Of a stretch of 39,497 nucleotides of DNA, positions 17,409 through 26,504 are shown piece after piece. The position numbers and the translations under genes were made by a program. The stretch's first letter is position 1. Each line of letters starts with the position of its first letter. The notes under the pieces were generated by a model. It had not been told where the DNA came from and searched no databases. It saw only the letters and a program-made list of their open reading frames with translations. Source of the stretch: Thiocystis minor (GTDB taxonomy: Bacteria > Pseudomonadota > Gammaproteobacteria > Chromatiales > Chromatiaceae); assembly GCF_016653465.1 (NCBI RefSeq), contig NZ_NHSQ01000039.1:1-39497 (forward strand), written 5' to 3'.

Positions 17409-19131
17409 ACGACTCGTCGTCGACCCGGTCACCCGCATCGAGGGTCACCTGCGCATCGAGGCCCGGATGGACGGCGAGCGCATCGCCGAGGCCTATTCAT
17501 CGGGAACCATGGTGCGCGGCCTGGAGCTCATCCTGCGCGGACGCGATCCGCGCGAGGCTTGGGCCTTCGCCCAGCGGATCTGCGGTGTCTGTACGCTGGT
17601 CCACGGCATCGCCTCGGTCCGGGCGGTCGAAGCGGCGCTCAAGGGCGCCATCCCGCCCAATGCCCAGCTCATCCGCAACCTGATGATCGCCGCTCAGCAT
17701 GTGCACGATCATGTCATGCACTTCTACCATCTCCATGCGCTGGATTGGGTCGATGTCGCCAGTGCCCTGCGGGCCGATCCCAAAGCCGCCGCGGCGCTTG
17801 CTCAACGCCAGGGACAGTGGCCACTGGATTCAATCGGCCATTTCACGGACGTGCAGAAACGATTGCACGATTTACTGAAGTCCGGCCAGCCCGGCCTTTT
17901 CGCCAACGGCTACTGGGGCCATCCGGCTTACAAACTGCCCCGCGAGATCAACCTGATCGCCCTAGTCCACGACTTGGACGCGCTGGCCTGGCAGCGGGAG
18001 ATCGTCAAGCTGCATACCCTCTTTGGCGGCAAGAATCCGCACCCGAATCTGGTCGTGGGCGGGGTGGCCTCGCCGATCGACCTCGATTCGGACACGGCCA
18101 TCAACGCCAGGAAGCTGGCTCAGGTGCAGGATCTTATCCAGCAGATGCGTGAGTTCGTCACCCAGGTCTATGTCCCTGATGTGCTGAGCATCGCGAGCTA
18201 CTACAAGGATTGGGGCGAGCGGGGCGAGGGGCTGGGAAATTTCATGAGCTATGGCGATCTGCCGGCCAGGGGCGCAGAGGATCCGGCGAGTTTCCTCCTC
18301 CCGCGCGGCGTCATCCTCGGACGCGACCTGCGCAAGGTGCATGAGCTGGATCTCGACGCCCGTGATCAGATCGAGGAATACGTCGCCCATTCCTGGTATC
18401 GCTACCAGGACGGCAACGCACAGGGGCTCCACCCCTATGCGGGCGAAACCGCACTCGACTACGAAGGCTGCGGCGGCGTCCCGCCACCCTACCAACAGTT
18501 GCGGGTCGATGACGGCTACTCTTTCATCAAATCGCCGCGCTGGCGGGGTCATGTGGTGGAGGTCGGGCCGCTTGCCCGCGTCCTGCTGCTCCATGCCACC
18601 GGTCATCGCCAGACCAGGGAACTGGTGAAGATGGCCCTCCGTCGACTTGATCTATCGTCGCAGGCGCTCTTCTCTACCCTGGGCCGCACCCTGGCCCGCG
18701 CCCTGGAGACGCAGATTCTGGTCGATGCCATGCAGACCTGGTACGACGACCTGATCGCCAACATCAAGGCCGGCGAGACCAAAACCTGCAACCAGGATCT
18801 GTGGGATCCGGTCAACTGGCCAGCCCGGTGCTGGGGCGTTGGCTACATGGAGGCCCCGCGTGGCGCACTTGGCCACTGGATCGACATCGAGAATGGAAAG
18901 ATCGCCAACTATCAGGCAGTGGTGCCCACGACCTGGAACGCCGGTCCACGCGATCATCAAGGCCAACCCGGTGCCTATGAAGCCGCGCTGCAAGACCGGC
19001 ATCAACTACACGACCCCGCGCGACCGGTGGAGATTCTGCGCACCGTCCACTCCTTCGATCCCTGCATCGCCTGCGCCGTGCACCTGGTCGATCCTCAAGG
19101 CGCTGGACAGGTGCGGATCAGGGTTCAGTGA
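17401..19131 (+). CDS. [NiFe]-hydrogenase large (catalytic) subunit
   Basis: The 576-residue NiFe-containing subunit that splits H2. The four metal-binding cysteines are present: RICGVC (C61, C64) and DPCIACAVH (C555, C558). H561 ends the L2 motif, and the 15 residues after it are the C-terminal peptide expected to be removed by a maturation protease after nickel insertion. Other group 1 landmarks are DPVTRIEGHL, GVASPIDLDSDT and GLHPYAGET. It overlaps the cytochrome gene by 8 bp. No maturation genes (hypA-F, endopeptidase) or cytochrome b subunit follow, so maturation must come from elsewhere in the genome. Confidence 0.96.
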   Translation: MTERLVVDPVTRIEGHLRIEARMDGERIAEAYSSGTMVRGLELILRGRDPREAWAFAQRICGVCTLVHGIASVRAVEAALKGAIPPNAQLIRNLMIAAQHVHDHVMHFYHLHALDWVDVASALRADPKAAAALAQRQGQWPLDSIGHFTDVQKRLHDLLKSGQPGLFANGYWGHPAYKLPREINLIALVHDLDALAWQREIVKLHTLFGGKNPHPNLVVGGVASPIDLDSDTAINARKLAQVQDLIQQMREFVTQVYVPDVLSIASYYKDWGERGEGLGNFMSYGDLPARGAEDPASFLLPRGVILGRDLRKVHELDLDARDQIEEYVAHSWYRYQDGNAQGLHPYAGETALDYEGCGGVPPPYQQLRVDDGYSFIKSPRWRGHVVEVGPLARVLLLHATGHRQTRELVKMALRRLDLSSQALFSTLGRTLARALETQILVDAMQTWYDDLIANIKAGETKTCNQDLWDPVNWPARCWGVGYMEAPRGALGHWIDIENGKIANYQAVVPTTWNAGPRDHQGQPGAYEAALQDRHQLHDPARPVEILRTVHSFDPCIACAVHLVDPQGAGQVRIRVQ

Positions 19132-19169
19132 GACAATCCGCGCAATCAACGCCGATCCACGCGATCGTC

Positions 19170-19295
19170 TAAACCGCATCCAGAGTGACTGGGCGCTGTT
19201 TCAAGGCATCCTGCCCTCCCAGCAATCAACTGAATGCGGTTTCGTTCAGGCGAGGCGATGCGCAAACCACACATGCCATGCCGGACCCGGTTTAA
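19170..19295 (-). repeat. Family-1 repeat, shortened copy B
   Basis: A 126-bp relative of the bipartite repeat, in minus orientation. Read on the minus strand it begins TAAACCGGGTCCGGCATGGCATG, close to the left end of module 1 at 37708, then passes directly into a module-2-like part that begins AAACCGCATTC and ends CACTCTGGATGCGGTTTA. The right half of module 1 and the AT-rich spacer are missing. It lies between the hydrogenase large subunit and trpB, a 269-bp gap that otherwise holds no gene. Confidence 0.65.
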
Positions 19296-19400
19296 AATAC
19301 AACCGCCGCCGTAAAACTGGCACACTTGCCAACCGACGACAGAGACCCGCGGTGACCTGACCGCCGGTCGTACTCTCCACCACCGAGGCCCGATGACAGC

Positions 19401-20762
19401 ATGAGCGACACGGTCAAATACCTGCTCGATGAGCAACACCTTCCCCGCTTCTGGTACAACATCAATGCGGATCTTCCGAAGCCGCTGGATCCGATCCTGC
19501 ATCCCGGCACCCAACAGCCGATCTCCCCGGCGGAACTGGAAGTCATCTTCCCGCGCGCCGTCATCGAGCAGGAGGTGAGCACCGAGCGCGAAATCGAGAT
19601 TCCGGAGCCGGTGCGCGAGGTGCTGCGTCAATGGCGTCCTTCCCCGCTGTTTCGCGCGCGGCGGCTGGAAAAGGCGCTGAATACGCCGGCCAAGATCTTC
19701 TATAAGTACGAGGGCGTCAGCCCCGCCGGCAGCCACAAGGCCAACACCGCCATCGCCCAAGCCTTCTATAACAAGGCGGAAGGCGTCAAGCGGATCACCA
19801 CCGAAACCGGCGCCGGTCAGTGGGGTTCGTCGCTCGCCCTGGCGGGGTCGATGTTCGGGCTGGAAATCCTGGTCTACATGGTCAAGGTGAGTTTCAACCA
19901 GAAACCCTACCGCCGCGCCTTCATGGAAACCTTCGGCGCCGAGTGCATCGCCAGCCCCAGCAACACCACCGAATCCGGCCGCGCGATCCTGGCCGAACAC
20001 CCCGACAGCACCGGCAGCCTGGGCATCGCCATCAGCGAGGCGGTGGAACTCGCCGCGCAGCGCGACGACACCAAGTACGCGCTCGGCAGCGTGCTGAACC
20101 ATGTGCTGCTGCATCAGACCGTCATCGGGATTGAGGCGCAGAAGCAGATGGAAATGGCCGACGCCTATCCGGACATGGTCATCGGCTGCACCGGCGGCGG
20201 CAGCAACTTCGCGGGCATCGCCTTTCCCTTCATCGGCGAACAGATGCGCGGCGGGCGCAAGATCCAGAGCATCGCGGTCGAACCCTCGGCCTGTCCGACC
20301 CTGACCAAGGGGCTGTTCGCCTACGATTTCGGCGACACCGCCCATCTGACGCCGCTGTGCAAGATGTATACGCTCGGCTCGACCTTCGTCCCGCCGGGCT
20401 TCCATGCCGGCGGTCTGCGTTATCACGGCATGGCGCCGCAGATCAGCCATCTGGCCGCGCTCGGCTACATCGATCCGCGTTCCTACAATCAATTGGAATG
20501 TTTCGCCGCCGGTATCCAGTTCGCCAAGGCCGAGGGCATCATCCCGGCACCCGAGGCCAACCACGCGGTGCGCGCCGTGATCGACGAGGCCGAGAAATGT
20601 CGCGAGAGCGGCGAGGCCAAGACCATCCTGTTCAATCTGAGCGGACATGGTCACTTTGACATGCAGGCGTATACGGATTATCTGGGCGGCAAGCTCAAGG
20701 ATCTGGACTACGCCGAGAACGAGGTCGCGATGGCGCTGTCAGGTCTGCCGTCCATCGGTTAA
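19401..20762 (+). CDS. trpB: Tryptophan synthase beta chain, TrpB2 type
   Basis: A 453-residue PLP enzyme of the longer TrpB2 subgroup, which converts indole and serine to tryptophan and often acts without TrpA. The PLP lysine is in [11 protein letters not shown], followed by [12 protein letters not shown] and the phosphate-binding glycine loop [15 protein letters not shown]. The N-terminal extension (about 45 residues beginning [20 protein letters not shown]) is typical of TrpB2 and absent from classical TrpB. No trpA or other trp gene is adjacent. The SD is weak. The TAA stop is the first three bases of repeat copy C. Confidence 0.93.
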   Translation: MSDTVKYLLDEQHLPRFWYNINADLPKPLDPILHPGTQQPISPAELEVIFPRAVIEQEVSTEREIEIPEPVREVLRQWRPSPLFRARRLEKALNTPAKIFYKYEGVSPAGSHKANTAIAQAFYNKAEGVKRITTETGAGQWGSSLALAGSMFGLEILVYMVKVSFNQKPYRRAFMETFGAECIASPSNTTESGRAILAEHPDSTGSLGIAISEAVELAAQRDDTKYALGSVLNHVLLHQTVIGIEAQKQMEMADAYPDMVIGCTGGGSNFAGIAFPFIGEQMRGGRKIQSIAVEPSACPTLTKGLFAYDFGDTAHLTPLCKMYTLGSTFVPPGFHAGGLRYHGMAPQISHLAALGYIDPRSYNQLECFAAGIQFAKAEGIIPAPEANHAVRAVIDEAEKCRESGEAKTILFNLSGHGHFDMQAYTDYLGGKLKDLDYAENEVAMALSGLPSIG

Positions 20763-21222
20763 ACCGCGTCTGTGCTGATCGTCGTTGGTCAACGCAGTTG
20801 CAAACGCTGCGTGACACCAATCGTCAGTTTATCGATGATCCAGATCAATTCGCGACCGGAATCATATTGGCGAGCCCCTGAACCATTAGAAAACACTGTA
20901 TTGGTGATGGGGTTCGCGATAAAATACTTTTATTGCCGAATTTGGCGGCGTGGCATGACGCGGATCACGCCCCGATAATCGACGAAAAGAGCCACGAACA
21001 CTCACTCTCGATATCTAGGCGCACACGGCCAGCAACCCGTTGCCAGCCGATCAATATCCTCAAAATTTTCGCATCAATACTTCATGTGACACCGCATCCG
21101 CGATGCCACGTTTATGCCATTTTTTGGATTTTGCTGAGCACGATGAGCAAAGCCGCAGGGTCGGCGGCGCCCTTCGCCGCAAGGCTGCTCGCAACAAGAC
21201 AGATCACCCTGAACGCGGTTTA
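20760..21222 (+). repeat. Family-1 repeat ends bounding an expanded 463-bp region, copy C
   Basis: The left end TTAAACCGCGTC begins at the trpB stop codon. The right end CACCCTGAACGCGGTTTA (21205-21222) matches the module-2 right end of copy D (CACTCTGGACGCGGTTTA) at 16 of 18 positions. The interior is about 440 bp instead of 170, AT-richer than its surroundings, and holds no frame I can recognise as a gene. It could be a longer parental form, a copy carrying an insertion, or two partial copies around unrelated DNA. It sits directly upstream of the 13-gene membrane complex and probably contains that operon's promoter, which I cannot pinpoint. Confidence 0.55.
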
Positions 21223-21258
21223 GATGTTTAATGACCGCAACGGAATAAGGTAGCGCTC

Positions 21259-21507
21259 ATGCTCGTCGTGATGATTTTGCTTCTCCTGCCACCAATCCTG
21301 ATGATTCTCTGGCGTTTTTTCAAAGGCCCCGATGCGGCTAACCGCATTCTTGCGCTGGATACGCTCAGCATTCTGGTCATTGCCCTGCTGTCGCTGCTGT
21401 CGCTGTTTTATCAACGCAGCATCTATCTTGACGTGGCGTTGATCTTCGCGGTGGTCGGATTCGCGGGCGTCATCCTCTTCAGTCGTTTTCTGGAAAAGGG
21501 GGTTTAA
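21259..21507 (+). CDS. mrpF: MrpF-like antiporter subunit (first gene of the Ehr/Mrp-type complex)
   Basis: An 82-residue protein with three membrane helices, homologous to MrpF/PhaF/MnhF and to the MbhB subunit of membrane-bound hydrogenase. The family core RFFKGPDAANRILALDTLSI is clear. In Mrp and Mbh complexes this subunit packs with the E and G subunits in the cation-translocation part. AAGG lies about 9 bases before the ATG. The stop is immediately followed by the GTG of mrpG, starting a tightly packed operon. Confidence 0.9.
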   Translation: MLVVMILLLLPPILMILWRFFKGPDAANRILALDTLSILVIALLSLLSLFYQRSIYLDVALIFAVVGFAGVILFSRFLEKGV

Positions 21508-21861
21508 GTGGAGTATCTGGGCTATCTCTTGATGTCTGGAGGCATGTTTTTCTTTTGGGTCAGCGGTTTGGGGCTGATTCGCATGCCCGATGTCCTGACG
21601 CGGATGCACGCCGGCGCCAAGGCGTCGACGCTGGGTTCGCTGCTGATGCTGCTTGGGATGGCCTGTCTGATGCCTGCCTGGGCACCGAAGATCCTCATCA
21701 TCGCGGTCTTTATCCTGCTGACCAACCCACTCAGTTCCTCGGTCCTGGCGCGTGCGGCCTACCGTAGCGGCGCGCAGATGGTGCCGCTGGCCTGTGACGC
21801 CTGCGCCGAACGGAAAGCCGCGCTGACACCGGAAACACCCGCCGAGGAGGCCCAGGCATGA
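21508..21861 (+). CDS. mrpG: MrpG-like antiporter subunit
   Basis: A 117-residue protein with three membrane helices matching MrpG/MnhG/PhaG and MbhC. Visible family residues include GLGLIRMPDVLTRMHAGAKA and TNPLSSSVLARAAYRSG. It starts with GTG directly after the mrpF stop and overlaps the next gene by 4 bp (ATGA). The last 25 residues are a soluble tail containing C-D-A-C, not conserved in the family as far as I know. Confidence 0.9.
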   Translation: MEYLGYLLMSGGMFFFWVSGLGLIRMPDVLTRMHAGAKASTLGSLLMLLGMACLMPAWAPKILIIAVFILLTNPLSSSVLARAAYRSGAQMVPLACDACAERKAALTPETPAEEAQA

Positions 21862-22112
21862 CCGGATTACTCGCCATCGCGTTCTTTGCCTGGATGATCG
21901 GCGCGGCCATCATGGCCATCGTCCAGTCGGATCTCCTGCAATCCGCCCTTGGCCTGTCGCTCCTGAGCCTGGGCGCGGTCGGTCAGTTCTTTCTGCTCCA
22001 GGCACCCGACGTGGCGCTGACCGAGGCGGCCATCGGCGCGGCGGCGAGCAGCTTCGTGATGTTGATGGGCGTGCGCCAGCTTGGACGCACCGAACGGAAG
22101 GATCTCCAATGA
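21858..22112 (+). CDS. MbhD-like subunit (DUF4040; C-terminal MrpA-like domain)
   Basis: An 84-residue, three-helix membrane protein of the DUF4040 type, equivalent to MbhD and to part of the MrpA C-terminal region. Conserved sequence: SLLSLGAVGQFFLLQAPDVA followed by LTEAAIGAA, with the acidic and Asp residues that line the ion path in Mrp/Mbh structures. It overlaps both neighbours by 4 bp, so its translation is coupled to theirs. Confidence 0.85.
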   Translation: MTGLLAIAFFAWMIGAAIMAIVQSDLLQSALGLSLLSLGAVGQFFLLQAPDVALTEAAIGAAASSFVMLMGVRQLGRTERKDLQ

Positions 22113-22876
22113 GCCGCGTCCCACTGCGTAAACGCTTCCGCGTCCAGACCCTGCTGCTGATCCTGCTCTGCGGCTGGCTGCTGATGCTGCATCTGACGCT
22201 CCTGCTCAATCATGGCCTTGACGGACTGACGACAGGCGTCGGCGATACCCTGCTGGCACGCAACAGTGAGACCGCCTCCGCCAATGCCGTGACCTCGGTG
22301 GTGGTGAGCTATCGCGGTTTCGATACCCTCGGCGAAGTGACCGTGCTGTTTCTGGCCGCGACCGGCGTGGGTCTGCTCTTTGCCGGTGGACTGACCTCCT
22401 CCCCCGTTCCCCGCGACCGCGACAGCCATCCCAACGAGGTCATGGTGACGGGAACGCGCCTGCTCTTTCCGACGCTCCTGATGCTCGGCGTCTATGTCGT
22501 CCTGCACGGTCATCTCTCGCCCGGCGGCGGCTTTCAGGGCGGCGTCATCGTCGCCACCGCCTTCTTCCTGCGGATGATCGCCGATCCCGCGTTTACCCTC
22601 GATCACGCGCGGGTCGACTTCTATGAATCGCTGTCGGGCAGCGGCTTCGTGCTGTTTGGGATGCTGGGGCTGGTGCTGGTCAGCACGGCAAGCTTTCTCG
22701 GCAATTTCATCCCGCACCCGGTCGCAGCCATGGGTCAACTCGTGAGCGCCGGCGTCATCCCGCTGATCTATCTGCTGGTCGGTATCAAGGTCGGCGCGGA
22801 GGTTGGCGCGATCTTCCAGGACATGCTGGAACCGGAGCCCGCGCCTGATCACGACCACGCCGCCAAGGAACTGTAA
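22109..22876 (+). CDS. MbhE/MrpB-like fusion subunit
   Basis: A 255-residue membrane protein joining two family units. The N-terminal part has the MbhE-like motif YRGFDTLGEVTVLFLAATGV (about residues 68-87), equivalent to the last helices of MrpA. The C-terminal part is MrpB/MnhB, with HGHLSPGGGFQGG (about 133-145). In Mrp antiporters the same units appear as the MrpA tail and separate MrpB; in Mbh they are MbhE and MbhF. The acidic, His-rich tail (DHDHAAKEL) is soluble. Confidence 0.88.
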   Translation: MSRVPLRKRFRVQTLLLILLCGWLLMLHLTLLLNHGLDGLTTGVGDTLLARNSETASANAVTSVVVSYRGFDTLGEVTVLFLAATGVGLLFAGGLTSSPVPRDRDSHPNEVMVTGTRLLFPTLLMLGVYVVLHGHLSPGGGFQGGVIVATAFFLRMIADPAFTLDHARVDFYESLSGSGFVLFGMLGLVLVSTASFLGNFIPHPVAAMGQLVSAGVIPLIYLLVGIKVGAEVGAIFQDMLEPEPAPDHDHAAKEL

Positions 22877-22878
22877 TC

Positions 22879-23256
22879 ATGCTGGAATTTCTCGATAGCC
22901 CCAGGGTGTTTCACGGCATTTATCTCCTGGGAAGTCTCATGCTGTTTTTTATCGGCCTGTACGGACTGCTCGCCAAGCGGCATCTACTCAAGATCTTTGT
23001 CAGCATCGAGATCATGGAACTCGCGGTCTATCTGATCCTGATCGCGCTTGCCACCTCGCCCGGCGAGACCGCGCCCATTCTTTCGGATGGCCTGCTGACG
23101 TTTACCGGCATGGCCGACCCGATTCCGCAGGCGCTGACCCTCACCGCCATCGTCATCGGCGTGGCGGTGACAGCGCTCGGCACCTCAATGGCGATTCAAT
23201 ATCACCGGCTCACCGGCAAGGTTGGCGTCGGCGAGATGACTGAACTGAAGGATTGA
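22879..23256 (+). CDS. mrpC: MrpC/NuoK-like subunit
   Basis: A 125-residue three-helix protein homologous to NuoK, MrpC/MnhC and MbhG. The conserved helix FVSIEIMELAVYLILIAL contains the membrane-embedded glutamates used for proton translocation in NuoK, and PQALTLTAIVIGVAVTALGT is the typical third helix. It starts 2 bp after the previous stop. Confidence 0.92.
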   Translation: MLEFLDSPRVFHGIYLLGSLMLFFIGLYGLLAKRHLLKIFVSIEIMELAVYLILIALATSPGETAPILSDGLLTFTGMADPIPQALTLTAIVIGVAVTALGTSMAIQYHRLTGKVGVGEMTELKD

Positions 23257-23258
23257 CG

Positions 23259-24734
23259 ATGACACTGCATTTCACGCCCGTCTGGTTCATCGCCGTTCCG
23301 CTGCTGCTGGCCTTTCTGTCGCCGCTGTGGGTCCGGCTGCGTCTGCTCATGCCAATCCTGCTGGGTGCGCATGTCGCACTCTTCGCGCTGGCGCTGTCCT
23401 GGATTCCGACCGTGCGCGTCGCGCCGCTGCTGGAAACCATCGTCATCGCCCCGCCGCTGGGGATTCATCTGCATCTGGATGCGGTCTCGCTGCTGCTGGT
23501 CGCGCTGTTCAACGTCGCCGGAGCCGTCGTCTCGGCCTTTCTCTGGTTGAGCCATGCCGAACCGCATCTGCGCGGGCGTCCGGCTTTCATTCTGATCCTG
23601 CTGCTGATCGCGGGCAGCAGCGGCATGGTGCTGACCGGCGACATCTTCAATCTCTATGTTTTCCTGGAGATCGTCGGCGTGAGCGCCTATGCCCTCACCG
23701 CGCTGCGGCGCGACAAGCAGGCGCTGGAAGCCGGGCTCAAATATCTGATCGTCGGTTCGGTCGCCGCGATCTTTATCCTGTTCGCCATCGTTCTGTTGTA
23801 TCTCCAAACCGGCCAACTGAACCTGGCCGCGCTCGCCCGCGATTTCGGCCACATCCCGGCCCCGATGCAGGCATTGATCGGGTTGCTCATGCTGATCGGC
23901 CTGGCCATCAAGGCCGAACTCTTCCCCTTTAACTTCTGGGTGCCGGATATCTACCGGGGCGCCGATCCCGAGATCACCGCGCTGTTTTCGGGCGTGCTGG
24001 TCAAGGCGTTCCTGTTCGTCCTCTTCCATCTGGTGTTCCTGCTGCTGGCCGATCCCGCCGTGGCGCGGACCTGGCTGATGGCGCTGGGCGCGACCACCAT
24101 GCTCGTCGCGGAGGCCGTCGCGCTGCGCCAACAGGATCTGCGCCGCATGCTGGCCTATTCTTCGCTTGGTCAGGTGGGTCTGATCACGCTGGCGCTCGGC
24201 TTCGCGTCCGAGGCGACCACCGCCGGCGCGCTTTTTCACATGGTCAACCACACCCTGATCAAGCTGCTGCTGTTCCTGCTGACCGCGTTGATGCTGCGGC
24301 GATTCCTGTCGGTTCGTCTGGCGGATCTCCAGGGTCTCGGGCGCGCCATGCCGCTGGCGGCGGGGCTGTTCGTACTCGGCGCGCTAGCCGTGCTGGGCCT
24401 GCCGCCGCTCAGCGGCTTCGCCAGCAAACTCTGGATTCTCAAGGGCTTCGCCGAGGCGCAGGTCTTCTGGCCCATCGCGCTGATCCTGCTGGCCGCGCTG
24501 CTGGAGGCCGGATATTACTTCCGCTGGATCAAGGTCTTTTACGCGCCCGAACCGCCGGTAACGGCGGGTCAAGCCGAGGGTGACTGGGCCTATACGCCGC
24601 TGTTGCTGATCGCGGGTCTGCTGCTGTTGCTCGGCGTGGCGCCCTTCCTGCTGGAAGACTGGTTCGTGCAGGCTGCAAAGGCACTGCTGGGACGCGGGGC
24701 CTTTCTGGAAAGCGTGCTGGGAGTTCAGCCATGA
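23259..24734 (+). CDS. mrpD: MrpD/NuoN-like proton-translocating subunit
   Basis: A 491-residue polytopic protein of the NuoL/M/N and MrpA/D family (about 14 helices). The key ion-path residues are present: Glu137 in NLYVFLEIVGVSAYAL and Lys218 in GLAIKAELFPFNFWVPDIY, the positions known to be essential in Bacillus MrpD; HMVNHTLIKLLLFLL carries the second Lys/His site. ATG 23259 has AAGGA 7 bases upstream; an in-frame TTG at 23253 would overlap the mrpC stop. It overlaps the next gene by 4 bp. Confidence 0.94.
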   Translation: MTLHFTPVWFIAVPLLLAFLSPLWVRLRLLMPILLGAHVALFALALSWIPTVRVAPLLETIVIAPPLGIHLHLDAVSLLLVALFNVAGAVVSAFLWLSHAEPHLRGRPAFILILLLIAGSSGMVLTGDIFNLYVFLEIVGVSAYALTALRRDKQALEAGLKYLIVGSVAAIFILFAIVLLYLQTGQLNLAALARDFGHIPAPMQALIGLLMLIGLAIKAELFPFNFWVPDIYRGADPEITALFSGVLVKAFLFVLFHLVFLLLADPAVARTWLMALGATTMLVAEAVALRQQDLRRMLAYSSLGQVGLITLALGFASEATTAGALFHMVNHTLIKLLLFLLTALMLRRFLSVRLADLQGLGRAMPLAAGLFVLGALAVLGLPPLSGFASKLWILKGFAEAQVFWPIALILLAALLEAGYYFRWIKVFYAPEPPVTAGQAEGDWAYTPLLLIAGLLLLLGVAPFLLEDWFVQAAKALLGRGAFLESVLGVQP

Positions 24735-26503
24735 ACCTGATCGTTAAATTGCTCTTTCTCGCCCTCTCGCTGACGCCCGCCATGACCCTGCTGACCTGGG
24801 ATGGCGGGGTCGCCTGGCCGCTGTTCGGCGGGATCACGCTGCTGTTCGACCTCAATCCGGTGCCGGGCTTTTTCCTGCTGCTGCTGGCGCTCGGCGCGCC
24901 TCTGGTCGCCCTACCAATGTTGCGCGGGCCGCGCGACGAGCCGGCGTATGCACTCTACGCGCTGCTGCTGTTGGGCATGCAGCTTCTGCTGCTCGCAGGC
25001 GATTTCATCGGCTTTTTCGTCGGCTGGGAGATCATGACCTGGAGCAGTTATCTGCTTCTGCTGCGCTCTCCACGGACCAATCTGGAAGGCGCGCAGTCCT
25101 ATATCCTCTTCAACCTTGCCTCCGCCTTTCTGTTGCTGGCCGGAATGCTGGTTTTCTACAGCTTCACCGGCGACTTCAGAATTCATGCCGTCACCGGACT
25201 GAATACCCTGCAACAACTGTCGCTGCTGACCCTGTTCGGGCTCGCCTTCCTGATCAAGGTCGGCGCGCTGCCGCTGCATCTCTGGGTGCCGCGCAGCTAC
25301 GATCAGGCGCCCGATGTCTTCAGCGCCTTCCTCTCGGCGCTGATGTCGAAGATGGGGATCTATGCGCTGATCCTGCTGCTGACGCTGTTCCCGGAAGGGC
25401 TCGCGGGACTCTTCGGCCAGTTTCTCAAGGGTCCGGCGGCGGGTTACGTGCTGGCCTGGATCGGGGTCATCACCTCCATCGTCGCCACCTTCAAGGCGAT
25501 CTCGCAGGAGGACATGAAGCGTCTGCTGGCCTATTCCTCCATCGCGCAGGTTGGGTATATCGTGACTGCGATCGGGGTGGGCAGTTCGCTGGCCATCGGC
25601 GGGGCGTTGTTTCATTCGCTAGTGCATACCCTGGTCAAGCTGCTGCTGTTCATCGCGATTGCCGGGATCGTCCTGCAAACCGGACACCGCCGTTTCATCG
25701 ATCTCGGCCAGCTCATCGGCCGTATGCCGATCTCCTTTTTCGGCGTCCTGATCGGGATCATCGGTCTGGCCGGCATGCCGCCGCTGCCCGGATTCGCGTC
25801 CAAATATCTGATCTACGTTTCCCTGCTGGAGGCGCACTGGCTGCTGCTGCTCGCCGCCATGATCCTCTCCAGCACCGCGGCCTTCGTCTATTGCTACAAG
25901 CTGATCTACGGTCCCTTCCTGGGTCACGCCAATTCGCCCGAGGCCCGGGTGGCGACCGAAGCGCCCTGGCAGTATCTCGTGCCGCAGATCGTCCTCATGG
26001 GCTTGCTGGTCGCGCTCGGGATCTTTCCGGGCTGGGCCATCGAGATCCTCATCGATCCCGTCCTGACCGCCCTGGGGATGACGCCCATCGGCGCGCCGGC
26101 CTGGGGACAACTCGCCACCGCCTATGGCGGCTATGACGGCGTGGTGCTGATGTCGGTGTTCGCGACGGTTTTCGTGCTGGTAACGGCGATCTTTTTCCTG
26201 CTGCGCGGGCGGATGCGTCAGGCGGGTAGCCCCTACGATCTCAGTTATGCGGGCGAGGTTCCAACCGCCGAGACACCCTTGCATTATGGTGCAGGCCTGG
26301 GTCGCGAACTGCGCCGTATCCCGCTGGTGGGCTGGATTCTGAGTCACAGCACACAGGGTTTTTATGCCGGCCTGGTCCGCCAAACCCAGGCTGCGGCCGG
26401 ACTTCTGAGCGGGCTCTATTCGGGCAATCCGCAGACCTGGATCCTGCTCGCCGTCCTGATCCTGGCCGCCACCCTGACCGTCCAGACCCTGACCGGAGCC
26501 TGA
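24731..26503 (+). CDS. Second NuoL/MrpD-like ion-translocating subunit
   Basis: A 590-residue polytopic protein of the proton-conducting family, longer at the C-terminus than its neighbour. Landmarks are Glu100 in GFFVGWEIMTWSSYLLL, Lys176 in FLIKVGALPLHLWVPRSYDQ and the FHSLVHTLVKLLLF helix. The C-terminal ~120 residues include one more helix and an amphipathic linker (YGAGLGRELRRIPLVGW) before a final anchor, somewhat like the NuoL lateral arm or HyfB. Two large antiporter-like subunits make this complex comparable to Mbx/Mbh-type machines with two or more ion channels. Confidence 0.93.
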   Translation: MNLIVKLLFLALSLTPAMTLLTWDGGVAWPLFGGITLLFDLNPVPGFFLLLLALGAPLVALPMLRGPRDEPAYALYALLLLGMQLLLLAGDFIGFFVGWEIMTWSSYLLLLRSPRTNLEGAQSYILFNLASAFLLLAGMLVFYSFTGDFRIHAVTGLNTLQQLSLLTLFGLAFLIKVGALPLHLWVPRSYDQAPDVFSAFLSALMSKMGIYALILLLTLFPEGLAGLFGQFLKGPAAGYVLAWIGVITSIVATFKAISQEDMKRLLAYSSIAQVGYIVTAIGVGSSLAIGGALFHSLVHTLVKLLLFIAIAGIVLQTGHRRFIDLGQLIGRMPISFFGVLIGIIGLAGMPPLPGFASKYLIYVSLLEAHWLLLLAAMILSSTAAFVYCYKLIYGPFLGHANSPEARVATEAPWQYLVPQIVLMGLLVALGIFPGWAIEILIDPVLTALGMTPIGAPAWGQLATAYGGYDGVVLMSVFATVFVLVTAIFFLLRGRMRQAGSPYDLSYAGEVPTAETPLHYGAGLGRELRRIPLVGWILSHSTQGFYAGLVRQTQAAAGLLSGLYSGNPQTWILLAVLILAATLTVQTLTGA

Positions 26504-26504
26504 C

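Noticed and set aside
19146-20654. A 502-codon minus-strand frame opposite trpB
   Set aside because: It mirrors trpB codon by codon, is rich in Gly/Asp/Arg and has no domain; trpB on the plus strand is unambiguous.
23202-24251. A 349-codon minus-strand frame opposite mrpD
   Set aside because: It is a Gln/Arg/Asp-rich shadow of a hydrophobic membrane-protein gene, the expected complement of Leu/Ala/Val codons.
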